A stretch of 40,080 bases of DNA from Rhizobium sp. Q54. GTDB lineage: Bacteria; Pseudomonadota; Alphaproteobacteria; UBA2966; CAIVPW01. Below the pieces are notes generated by a model that saw nothing but the letters and a program-made list of their open reading frames with translations, did not search any database and was not told the DNA's origin. Positions 8,713 to 15,644 of this stretch are shown one piece after another. A program made the translations under genes and the position numbers. Numbering within the stretch: position 1 is the stretch's first letter; the number at the start of each line of letters is the position of its first letter. The DNA is taken from assembly GCA_945889645.1 (NCBI GenBank), contig CAMDCA010000014.1:1-40080 (forward strand), given 5' to 3'.

Positions 8713-9201
8713 CTAACGCCAGACGCCGCGGCGGGCCGACTGCGCTTCGGCCTCGGCGGCGTTGTACTGCGGCGCCTTTTGCGCGTTCTGCTTCAGGTAG
8801 GTGGGCCACGCGACGGCATTGCCGGAGCGGATCTGTTCCAGGCCGATATTGGTCCGGCCGGCGAAGCATTCGCCCATCATCTGGCCGAACGAGTCGCGGG
8901 TGACCTCGGTGCAACGGACTTCGACGGTGCCGATGATGCGCTCCAGGCTGGTGCGCGAGGTTTCGGCCTGGGCGGTGCCGCAGAACGGCTTCATCGGCTC
9001 GGTCGCGGCACGGCAACTGGTGATCTCGGGGGCGTCGACGCCCCACAGGCGGATGACGGCTAGGCCAACGCGCATGGTGTCACCGTCGACGACGACGGCG
9101 CGGCCGCTGACTTCTTTGGGGCGAAGTTCTTGGGCAACCGCAGGGACACCCGTGGCAAGAGCCACCAGCACGGCTGCGACCAGAGTACGCATTGCCTGCA
9201 C
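8713..9201 (-). CDS. Secreted staphylococcal-nuclease-fold (SNase) protein
   Basis: It has 162 residues with a signal peptide (VAAVLVALATGVPAVAQ), so it is periplasmic or exported. The SNase domain shows GDTMRVG and VIRLWGVDAPE, which contain the conserved catalytic Asp, Arg, Asp and Glu of the thermonuclease fold. Later it has RDSFGQMMGECF where active members normally have D-R/K-Y-G-R. The Arg equivalent to R87 of the staphylococcal enzyme is Gln here, so activity is doubtful. The start is GTG 9201 (GGGGGG 8 bases upstream) or ATG 9192. It is probably first in an operon with IalB-like copy 2. The nuclease fold is sure; calcium-dependent nuclease activity is not. Confidence 0.82.
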   Translation of the reverse strand: MQAMRTLVAAVLVALATGVPAVAQELRPKEVSGRAVVVDGDTMRVGLAVIRLWGVDAPEITSCRAATEPMKPFCGTAQAETSRTSLERIIGTVEVRCTEVTRDSFGQMMGECFAGRTNIGLEQIRSGNAVAWPTYLKQNAQKAPQYNAAEAEAQSARRGVWR

Positions 9202-9252
9202 GCGAAAGTCCCCCCCGGATCAATGGTACACCCGCGGCTCATCCCCCGCTCG

Positions 9253-9682
9253 TCATCGGGAACGTACCAAATGCCGCAGCGTACGGCGTGGCTGGGCCGG
9301 TTCGGCTACGGGCCGAGCGACGCTGGCACAGGTGGCATAGCTGCGGAGGGCGGCTGTCCCGACGGCGATGACCTCCACCATCTGCCGGCGATCGCCGCTA
9401 AGGGTGGCGGCGCCGGCCGAGAACCGGAGGTCGATGAAGGTTCCCGACTCGGCCGCCGTGAAGCGGCAACCGATGCAGGCGCCTCTCCAATCGCAGCGCC
9501 GGTACAGGCGGTTGTCGAGGTCAACGACGGCCAGCGGCTGGCGCCCCAGGCTGGCACGAGTCGGGCCAACAAGCCTAGGCTTGGTCGAACCTGCAGACGA
9601 TGGGGCCGGCGCCAGAAGCGGCGGGCAGGAAGACCGCAATCGCGATCGCGCCACCGAGCAGGCATCTGAGTTGGAGGGGCAT
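9253..9682 (-). pseudogene. Small secreted cysteine-rich protein, interrupted by a frameshift
   Basis: ATG 9682 opens a good signal peptide (MPLQLRCLLGGAIAIAVFLP, then AASGA) and continues PIVCRFDQA before a TAG at 9575-9577. Shifted by one base, the next frame continues to 9253 as a protein-like domain of about 100 residues (DLDNRLYRRCDWRGACIGCR, then TFIDLRFSAGAATLSGDRR) with several cysteines. Neither half makes sense alone: the first lacks a body and the second lacks an export signal. The simplest reading is one secreted protein broken by a single-base indel near 9570, either a true pseudogene or a sequencing error. The family is not recognised. Similar small secreted proteins of unknown function are common in this lineage. 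Confidence 0.45.
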
Positions 9683-9743
9683 TCGTTCGAGACGATGCAC
9701 GCAGATTCTGGCCGGAATTTGTTCGGAGCCCGCTACGAGGGCC

Positions 9744-10869
9744 CTAGCTTGCTTTGGCCTTGCCGCCGCCGGCTTCGAAGCGGGCGGCCAGACTGGCGTT
9801 CATGAAATCGTTGAGATCGCCGTCGAGCACGCCCTGGGCGTTGCCCTTTTCCACCCCAGTGCGCAGGTCTTTGACCATCTGGTAGGGGTGCAAGACGTAG
9901 CTGCGGATCTGGTGGCCCCAGCCGATGTCGGTCTTGGCGGCGTTAACGGCAGCCTTCTCGGCCTCGCGGATTTCCAACTCGCGCTGGTACATGCGCGCCT
10001 TGAGCATGCGCATCGCCTCGGCCTTGTTCTTGTGCTGGCTGCGGTCGCTTTGGCACTGCACCACGATGTTGGTCGGGATGTGCGTGATGCGCACGGCCGA
10101 GTCGGTGCGGTTGACGTGCTGGCCGCCGGCGCCCGAGGCGCGATAGGTGTCGATGCGCAGGTCTTTCTCTTCGATGACGATGTTGATGTTCTCGTCGACC
10201 ACCGGATAGATCCAGACCGACGCAAAGCTGGTGTGGCGCCGCGCCGCCGAGTCGTACGGGCTGATGCGCACCAGGCGGTGCACGCCGGACTCGGTCTTCA
10301 GCCAGCCGTAGGCGTTTTCTCCGGTGATGCGCAGGGTGCCGGACTTGATGCCGGCTTCTTCGCCGGGCGTTTCCTGCTCGGACGTCACCTTGAAGCCGTT
10401 GGTCTCGGCCCAGCGCATGTACATGCGCTGCAGCATCTCGGCCCAGTCCTGGGACTCGGTGCCGCCGGCGCCGGCGTGGACTTCAAGGTAGGCGTCGTTC
10501 GCATCGGCCTCGCCGGACAGCAGGCTTTCGAGCCGGCGCTTGGCGGCCAGTTCGCGGATGCGAACCAGTTCGGCTTGGGCATCGGCGACCATACCGCCGT
10601 CGCCTTCTCCTTCAGCTAATTCAATGAGTTCGACGGCGTCGTTGAAGCTCTTTTCGAGCTCTGTGACGCGCGCCACGGTGGCCTGCAAACGGGTGCGATC
10701 GCGCATGACGGTCTGGGCGCGCGCGGTGTCGTTCCACAGGCCAGGGTCTTCGGCCTGGGTGTTGAGATCCTTCAGGCGCCGCTCGGCACCGATGGAGTCA
10801 AAGATGCCTCCTCAGGAGCGCGAACGACTCCCGGATGTCTTTGGCGATGGCTTCGGATTCAGTGCGCAC
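9744..10869 (-). CDS. prfB: Peptide chain release factor 2 (with programmed +1 frameshift)
   Basis: RF2 releases peptides at UGA and UAA. The body is open from 10799 to 9744 and carries the GGQ motif ([10 protein letters not shown]) and the anticodon-like motif as [13 protein letters not shown], with Tyr where E. coli has SPF. The N-terminal 23 codons lie in another frame, from GTG 10869 ([12 protein letters not shown]) to CTT-TGA at 10803-10798. The junction is the classical shift site: AGGAGG (10812-10807), three bases, CTT TGA C. Shifting +1 yields one 374-residue protein, the normal RF2 length, reading [14 protein letters not shown] past the junction. RF2 shortage at its own UGA codon would thus raise its own synthesis. 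Annotating only the 320-residue ORF from 10706 would lose the N-terminus. Confidence 0.95.
10797..10812 (-). promoter_or_regulatory. Programmed +1 ribosomal frameshift site of prfB
   Basis: On the minus strand the order is AGGAGG, CAT, CTT, TGA, C. The internal Shine-Dalgarno-like AGGAGG sits three bases before the slippery CTT codon, the same spacing as in E. coli (AGGGGG-TAT-CTT-TGA-C). The zero frame stops at TGA and the +1 frame reads GAC onward into the RF2 body. UGA is RF2's own codon, so this is an autoregulatory switch. Every element needed is visible in the sequence. Confidence 0.93.
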
Positions 10870-11001
10870 GGGCGAGACTTAGCATCGCTGGCGGCGCGTT
10901 CCAACCTGCTGCAACGCCCACCCCTGCCCTTCTTCCGCAGGCAGGAGAGGGAAACCGCAGCGGAAGGACCTTGCGCGGTTTGCGGTGGCTTCGACAATTG
11001 C
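10870..11001. other. Non-coding region upstream of prfB
   Basis: This covers the leader and presumed promoter of prfB (minus strand) plus repeat-like sequence. Around 10917-10951 there is a degenerate relative of the palindromic repeat that follows (CCCTTCTTCCGC and GGCAGGAGAGGG). Open frames here translate to low-complexity text of the kind made by such repeats (TPTLSRKRERGQ) and are not believed. I see no convincing -35/-10 pair. Confidence 0.4.
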
Positions 11002-11036
11002 CCCCTCTCCCGCTTGCGGGAGAGGGTTGGGGTGAG
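11002..11036. repeat. 35-bp palindromic repeat, left copy of an inverted pair
   Basis: The core is itself a palindrome (CCCCTCTCCCGC TT GCGGGAGAGGGT) with a GGGGTGAG tail. Its reverse complement matches 11378-11412 at 34 of 35 positions, so the two form long inverted repeats around the DUF559 remnant. The arm sequence CCCTCTCCC recurs at 8126-8150. Confidence 0.85.
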
Positions 11037-11042
11037 TCGCGA

Positions 11043-11387
11043 GTTCAACGGCCTTCAAGCGCGAGGCCGCGCCAGTTGCGGCGCGACATGACCGACGCCG
11101 AGCGCGCGCTTTGGCAGCGATTGCGCAACCGGCAACTGGACGGCCTACGGTTCCGGCGGCAAGAGGGCATCGGACCGTACGTCGTGGACTTCGTTTGTTA
11201 GAAGTGGCCCTCGTGATCGAAGTCGATGGCGGGCAGCATGCCGGCGCGGTCGAAGCCGATGCTGCGCGGACACGGTTCCTTAGAATCGCAGGGGTTCCGC
11301 GTGGCGCGGTTCTGGAACAACGAGGTGCTTGAAGGCGTGGAGGGCGTGCTGACCCGCATTCTCGAAGCGGCGACACCCTCACCCTAA
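11043..11387 (+). pseudogene. DUF559 (Vsr-like endonuclease domain) gene broken by two frameshifts
   Basis: Three forward frames carry consecutive pieces of one DUF559 protein. Frame 1, to the stop at 11200-11202, gives MTDAERALWQRLRNRQLDG, then FRRQEGIGPYVVDFVC. Frame 2 then gives LEVALVIEVDGGQHAGAV, then AARTRFL. Frame 3, to the TAA at 11385-11387, gives SQGFRVARFWNNEVLEGVEG, then VLTRILEAATPSP. A lost T near 11200 and one extra base near 11283 restore a normal protein of about 110-115 residues. The Vsr-like core residues (D in VVDFVC, E-V-D in IEVDGGQH) are still readable, so decay is recent. The remnant fills the space between two inverted 35-bp repeats and lies between prfB and mrcA, an otherwise conserved neighbourhood. 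Confidence 0.85.
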
Positions 11388-11412
11388 CCCTCTCCCGCAA
11401 GCGGGAGAGGGG
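11378..11412. repeat. 35-bp palindromic repeat, right copy of an inverted pair
   Basis: CTCACCCTAACCCTCTCCC followed by GCAAGCGGGAGAGGGG. It is the reverse complement of 11002-11036 with one mismatch and includes the last codons and stop of the DUF559 remnant. The palindromic core lies 17 bases beyond the mrcA stop and could also act as a hairpin at the 3' end of the mrcA transcript. Confidence 0.85.
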
Positions 11413-11428
11413 ACCCGTTCGCCGGACG

Positions 11429-13840
11429 TTAATACAGGCCCTTGGCGAGCTGCGGGTCGTGGGGGATGAAGCCGTTGTCGAGCACCAGGGCCGTGTTGGT
11501 GGTGGGCTCGGTGCCCGGGCGAAAGGCCTCGAGGATGACGTCCTTGTCGCCGGGCTTGGCGAGCTGGCCGGTTTCGGCGTTCACGCGCACCAGGCGAACA
11601 CCGTTGGGGACGCGGAACGGGATGCCGGGCTTGCCCTTGAGGGCGTCGGCCATGAAGTCGCGAAAGATTGGTGCGGCGGCGGAAGCGCCCTGCTCCTGCG
11701 GGCCCAGGGACTTCGGCCTGTCGAAGCCGACCCAGATGCCAACGGCGAGATCGGGCGAGAAGCCGACCCACCAGGTGTCGATCTCGTCGTTGGTGGTGCC
11801 GGTCTTGCCGGCGAGCGGCTTCTTCACGCTGTTGATGACGACGCCGGTGCCGCGCTGCACCACACCTTCCAGCATGGAGACCATCTGGTAGGAGGCGATC
11901 GGGTCGAATACCTGCTTGCGCGCGTCGGGCACCGACGGCTCGGTCTGGCCGCTCCACGAAACGCTCTTGCAGGCGACACACGGGCGCGTGTCGTGCTGGA
12001 AGATGGTGGCGCCGCGGCGGTCCTGTACGCGGTCGATGAGGGTCGGAGTGATCTTCTTGCCGCCGTTGACGATCATCGCATACGCGGCCGTCAGGCGCAT
12101 CAGCGAGGTTTCCTCGGCACCGAGCGACAGCGAGATGTACTCGGGCATGTCATCGACGATGCCGGCGCGCTCCGCGTAGTCGGCGACCTTGTTCATACCG
12201 ACGTGCTGGGCGAGACGCACGGTCATCAGGTTGCGCGACTTCTCGATGCCGAGACGCAGCGTGCTGGGGCCGTAGAACGTCTGGCTGTAGTTGGCCGGCT
12301 TCCACTTGCCGAGGCCGGGGCCCTGGTCGACGACGAACGGCGCGTCGAGCACGAGGCTGGCCGGCGTGAAGCCGTTCTCCAGCGCCGCGATGTAGACGAA
12401 CGGCTTGAAGGCAGAGCCGGGCTGGCGCATCGCCTGGGTGACGCGGTTGAACTGGCTTCTCTGGAAGCTGTAGCCGCCGACCATCGCCAGCACGCGGCCG
12501 GTGTGCGGGTCGAGCGCGACCAGCGCGCCTTCGATGTCGGGAATCTGGTGCAGGGCGAACATGCGCTCGCCCTCGAACGGCTGCACGGCGACGACGTCAC
12601 CGACCGCGACCACGTCGGCCGGGCGGCGCGGCGCGGCGCCGACGCGCTGGTCATCGCGCCACGGGCGCGCCCACGCCATGGCGCGCATCGGCATGGTGCC
12701 CTTGGTCCCGTTGACAAAGCCGATCTCGGCCGCGTCGTCGCGCAATGCGAGGACCACCGCGAGCTGGCGACTAGCGCCGAGCTCGGGCGGAACCTTGACC
12801 TTGCCAAGGCGATCGGCCCATCCAAGGAGTCCGGGAAACTCGAGGCGGGCGATCGGACCGCGGTAGCCGTGGCGGCGATCGTAGTCCTCGAGTCCGTCGC
12901 GCAACGTCGCGACCGCGATGTCCTGCAGCTTGGGATCCAGCGTGGTGCGGACCGTCAAGCCGCCGCCGTAGAGCTTTTCGTTGCCGTAGCGCTGGGCGAG
13001 TTCACGCCGGACCTCTTCGGCGAAGTAATCGGCGGTGAAAATCTCGGTCTCGGCGCGCGGATGGACGGAGAACGGAGTGGCCAGCGCCTCGGCGGCCTCG
13101 GCCTTGTTGATGTAGCCCTCTTCGAACATGGCGTTGATCACCATGTCCCGGCGCACTTTGGCGCGCTCCGGATAGCGGTACGGGTGGTAGTTCGACGGGG
13201 CCCGGGCGAGCGCCGCTATGTAGGCCGCCTCGGCCACCGTCAATTCGTCCATCGACTTGTCGAAGTAGTTCAGCGCCGCCTGGGCCGGACCGTACGAGCC
13301 GAAGCCCAGGTACATCTCGTTGAGATAGATCTCGAGGATGCGGTCTTTAGGCAGCGCGCGCTCGATGCGCAGGGCCAGGATCCACTCCTTGATCTTGCGC
13401 GTCAGCACCGACGGATCGTTGGCGTCGAGCAGGCCGAGGCCCGGCAGGCGCGCCACCTGTTGCGTGATGGTCGAGGCGCCGCCCGGGCGCTTGTCGTCGG
13501 CAAGGTTCTTCAGGTTGACGACCTGCGAACGAATGATCGCCATCACGTCGATGCCGGGGTGCGTGTAGAAATTCTTGTCTTCCATCGCCACGAAGGCGTG
13601 GATGACGCGCTGCGGAATGGCGCTGACCGGCACGAACACGCGCGGCTCGCGCGCGTACTCGGCGAGCAGGCGGCCGTCGCCGGCGTAGACGTGAGTCGTG
13701 GTCGCCGGCTCCCAAGCCGCGAGGTGGGCGTAGGTCGGCAACTCGCGGCCGTAAAAATAGAAGACCCACAGCAGCCCGGCGCCGCCGGCGATCAGGCCGA
13801 CGAATAGCAGGGTGAATACTGCGGCGAAGAAGCGGACCAT
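11429..13840 (-). CDS. mrcA: Penicillin-binding protein 1A (bifunctional transglycosylase/transpeptidase)
   Basis: Class A PBP that polymerises and cross-links peptidoglycan in the periplasm. From ATG 13840 (GAGGA five bases upstream) it has 803 residues: a short tail, one membrane anchor (AVFTLLFVGLIAGGAGLLWV), a GT51 domain with the catalytic Glu in AMEDKNFYTHPGID and GASTITQQVAR, then a transpeptidase domain. The transpeptidase motifs SxxK (PGSAFKPF), SxN (EKSRN) and KTG (AGKTGTTND) are all intact. QQVARLPGLGLLDANDPSV is a few residues longer than in E. coli. A CxxC (RPCVAC) lies between the SxN and KTG motifs. ATG 13861 is an alternative start. Downstream of the amidase in the same direction, it fits a cell-wall cluster. 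Confidence 0.95.
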   Translation of the reverse strand: MVRFFAAVFTLLFVGLIAGGAGLLWVFYFYGRELPTYAHLAAWEPATTTHVYAGDGRLLAEYAREPRVFVPVSAIPQRVIHAFVAMEDKNFYTHPGIDVMAIIRSQVVNLKNLADDKRPGGASTITQQVARLPGLGLLDANDPSVLTRKIKEWILALRIERALPKDRILEIYLNEMYLGFGSYGPAQAALNYFDKSMDELTVAEAAYIAALARAPSNYHPYRYPERAKVRRDMVINAMFEEGYINKAEAAEALATPFSVHPRAETEIFTADYFAEEVRRELAQRYGNEKLYGGGLTVRTTLDPKLQDIAVATLRDGLEDYDRRHGYRGPIARLEFPGLLGWADRLGKVKVPPELGASRQLAVVLALRDDAAEIGFVNGTKGTMPMRAMAWARPWRDDQRVGAAPRRPADVVAVGDVVAVQPFEGERMFALHQIPDIEGALVALDPHTGRVLAMVGGYSFQRSQFNRVTQAMRQPGSAFKPFVYIAALENGFTPASLVLDAPFVVDQGPGLGKWKPANYSQTFYGPSTLRLGIEKSRNLMTVRLAQHVGMNKVADYAERAGIVDDMPEYISLSLGAEETSLMRLTAAYAMIVNGGKKITPTLIDRVQDRRGATIFQHDTRPCVACKSVSWSGQTEPSVPDARKQVFDPIASYQMVSMLEGVVQRGTGVVINSVKKPLAGKTGTTNDEIDTWWVGFSPDLAVGIWVGFDRPKSLGPQEQGASAAAPIFRDFMADALKGKPGIPFRVPNGVRLVRVNAETGQLAKPGDKDVILEAFRPGTEPTTNTALVLDNGFIPHDPQLAKGLY

Positions 13841-13976
13841 CAGGTTCCTCGGATCGGGCACATGTGGCAGGTCACCAGTCGTTCGCCGACCAGAACATCA
13901 GGAAATACCATGTCGGAAGTATGGCTCATAGCTCGTAAAGCCGCCGTGTACGCCGCTTTCCGGCTGTTTGTGACGA

Positions 13977-15206
13977 TCAGACCGGGTGGGTGTCGAAATA
14001 ACGGTTAACAGCGCGGGTTACTGCGTCGACGACCGGCTTGCGGCCGGCCGGTCCCTTGAGCGAGCGCTCGTCGTTGGGGTTCGACAGGTACCCCAGCTCC
14101 ACAAGCACCGACGGGACATCAGGTGCCTTCAGTACGGCGAAGCCGGCGAAACGGTGCGTGTTGCGCACAAGGTGCCAGTCCTTGGAGAACTCTGGCACCA
14201 GCAGGCTGGCGAAGGTTGCCGACAGATTCATGGTTTCGCGCTGGGCGAGGCTGATCAGGATGGCGGCAACGTCGTTGGTCTGGTCGCCGAGGTCGAGGCC
14301 ACCGATGAGGTCGGCGCGGTTTTCCTTCGCGGCCAATGCTTCAGCCTCTTTGTCGGAGGCCTGCTCGGACAGCGTGTAGATGCTGGCGCCGCTGATAGAC
14401 GGGCTGCCAACCGAATCGGCGTGCAGCGACATGAACAGCAACGCGCCGGCTTCGCGGGCGATGCGCACGCGGTCCTGCAGCGGAATGAAGATGTCGGTCG
14501 AGCGCGTCAGGACCACGCGGTAGCGGCCGGAGGCCTCCAGGGCGGCCTTGAGCTCGCGGGCCATCGCCAGGGTGATGTCTTTTTCGCGCGCGCCGGTAGC
14601 GCCGATGGTGCCGGGATCGACGCCGCCGTGGCCCGGATCGAGGACGATGACCGGCTTGTCGAGCCGCGCCGGCGGCGAGCGGGCGGCGATGACCGGGGCA
14701 GCGGGCTTTGGCGGCGCGACGACCGGCTTGCGCACGAAGGCGTCCTTGCCGACCGGCTTAAGATCGACGACCAGACGGTAGCGCGAGGTGCCCTCGGGCG
14801 GCAGCACGAAGGTGCGGGCGACCTCGACCGGCCCGCCGAGATCGAGCACCAGGCGCGAGGTGTCGTTGTCGAAGCGGCCGTAACGGAAGCGCTCGATGAC
14901 GCCGAGGTGGCGGGCCTCGTCGGCCGGGGTCAGGGTCCAGCCGACGACCGGCAGGTCGATGACGACGCGGTACGGGTCGTCGAGGACCGAGACCGTGTAC
15001 TTGACCGACTCGCTGAGATCGAGGACCAGGCGGGTCGAATCCCCCTGGTCGCCCATACGGATACCGACCACGGTCGGCTCGGCAGCCGCTGCAGTTGTCC
15101 ACAGCACGACGGAGGCGAAGGCGACAACCAGCGTTCGCCCCAGACACTGGGCGAATCGCCGAAGAAACGTCGCGAGAACTCGGCTGACGATCGTTGGGCC
15201 CGTCAT
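13977..15206 (-). CDS. N-acetylmuramoyl-L-alanine amidase (AmiC/AmiA type) with AMIN domain
   Basis: Periplasmic zinc amidase that cuts the peptide from N-acetylmuramic acid during cell separation. It has 409 residues from ATG 15206. A signal peptide (ending TTAAAAEP) is followed by an AMIN domain (about 35-150, with TRLVLDLSESVKYTV), a Pro/Ala linker, and an Amidase_3 domain. Zinc ligands are visible: His in VLDPGHGGVDPG, Glu in GAREKDIT, His in MSLHADS, and the catalytic Glu in VLVELGYLSN. Regulatory-helix residues follow AKENRAD. The longer reading from 15299 is unlikely because the signal peptide would be buried. No Shine-Dalgarno is visible, and a perfect inverted repeat sits 2 bases before the ATG. 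It diverges from rne and is followed by mrcA. Confidence 0.93.
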   Translation of the reverse strand: MTGPTIVSRVLATFLRRFAQCLGRTLVVAFASVVLWTTAAAAEPTVVGIRMGDQGDSTRLVLDLSESVKYTVSVLDDPYRVVIDLPVVGWTLTPADEARHLGVIERFRYGRFDNDTSRLVLDLGGPVEVARTFVLPPEGTSRYRLVVDLKPVGKDAFVRKPVVAPPKPAAPVIAARSPPARLDKPVIVLDPGHGGVDPGTIGATGAREKDITLAMARELKAALEASGRYRVVLTRSTDIFIPLQDRVRIAREAGALLFMSLHADSVGSPSISGASIYTLSEQASDKEAEALAAKENRADLIGGLDLGDQTNDVAAILISLAQRETMNLSATFASLLVPEFSKDWHLVRNTHRFAGFAVLKAPDVPSVLVELGYLSNPNDERSLKGPAGRKPVVDAVTRAVNRYFDTHPV

Positions 15207-15208
15207 TT

Positions 15209-15265
15209 TGTGTCCACGGTGGTGTGGACACACCACATATACCGCCGAACGTTGCGATTCGGCAA
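15209..15265 (-). promoter_or_regulatory. Amidase promoter with a perfect 9-bp inverted repeat at the start site
   Basis: On the minus strand, TTGCCG (15265-15260) and TATATG (15241-15236) are separated by 18 bases, a fair sigma-70-like pair. The expected transcription start falls near 15229. There TGTGTCCAC (15209-15217) and GTGGACACA (15224-15232) form perfect 9-bp arms with a 6-base spacer, ending 2 bases from the ATG. It can be an operator straddling the start site, or a hairpin at the very 5' end of the mRNA that governs ribosome access. Confidence 0.5.
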
Positions 15266-15316
15266 CGGTCGCGGGCCAATCGCTGTGACCAATAGGCACC
15301 GTTCGCGCAATACCAT

Positions 15317-15346
15317 TTGTTGATCGCGGGCCGGTGACCGTATGAT
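15317..15346 (+). promoter_or_regulatory. Candidate rne promoter
   Basis: TTGTTG (15317-15322), an 18-base spacer and TATGAT (15341-15346). Transcription from about 15353 would give an rne leader of roughly 290 bases. Long leaders that let RNase E tune its own mRNA are known in enterobacteria, and that role here is inference. The leader contains short paired elements and no protein-like ORF. The stretch 15347-15644 holds nothing else I can identify; a GGAGG lies 13-17 bases before the rne ATG. Confidence 0.45.
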
Positions 15347-15644
15347 GAATTCGCGAACCTCCGCAGTCGGCCTAAGGGGTTGGCGCCATTGGCGACCTCT
15401 CCCGGGCGGCGCTTCGTGCGAAGGCTAAATCCTTGCGTATCAAAGGATTTTGGCTTGCGCCGGGGCTCTTAGGACAACGCGGGGCCCATTAGACCCGAAG
15501 CCGGACCGGTCGTGTCCGGGAAGGGCTGCCAATCCCATCGCCACGGCGGTCGGATGTGGCGCTTCACGGCTTCGCATAGACAAGACGGAAAAGGAACCCT
15601 TTGTTCGCGGGGATCTCTACCGTCACGGAGGCAGCTGCCATCCC

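Noticed and set aside
7447-8903. Forward-strand frames opposite the IalB-like and SNase genes
   Set aside because: They are Gly/Ala/Arg-rich shadows; the minus-strand products have signal peptides and family motifs.
9130-9669. Forward-strand gene across the 9200-9700 gap
   Set aside because: The reverse strand gives a signal peptide and a cysteine-rich domain. The forward translation is Arg/Gly-rich with no features.
10971-11201. Intact small gene starting at 10971
   Set aside because: Its first half is translated palindromic repeat; only the part from about 11043 is DUF559, and it is cut by a frameshift.
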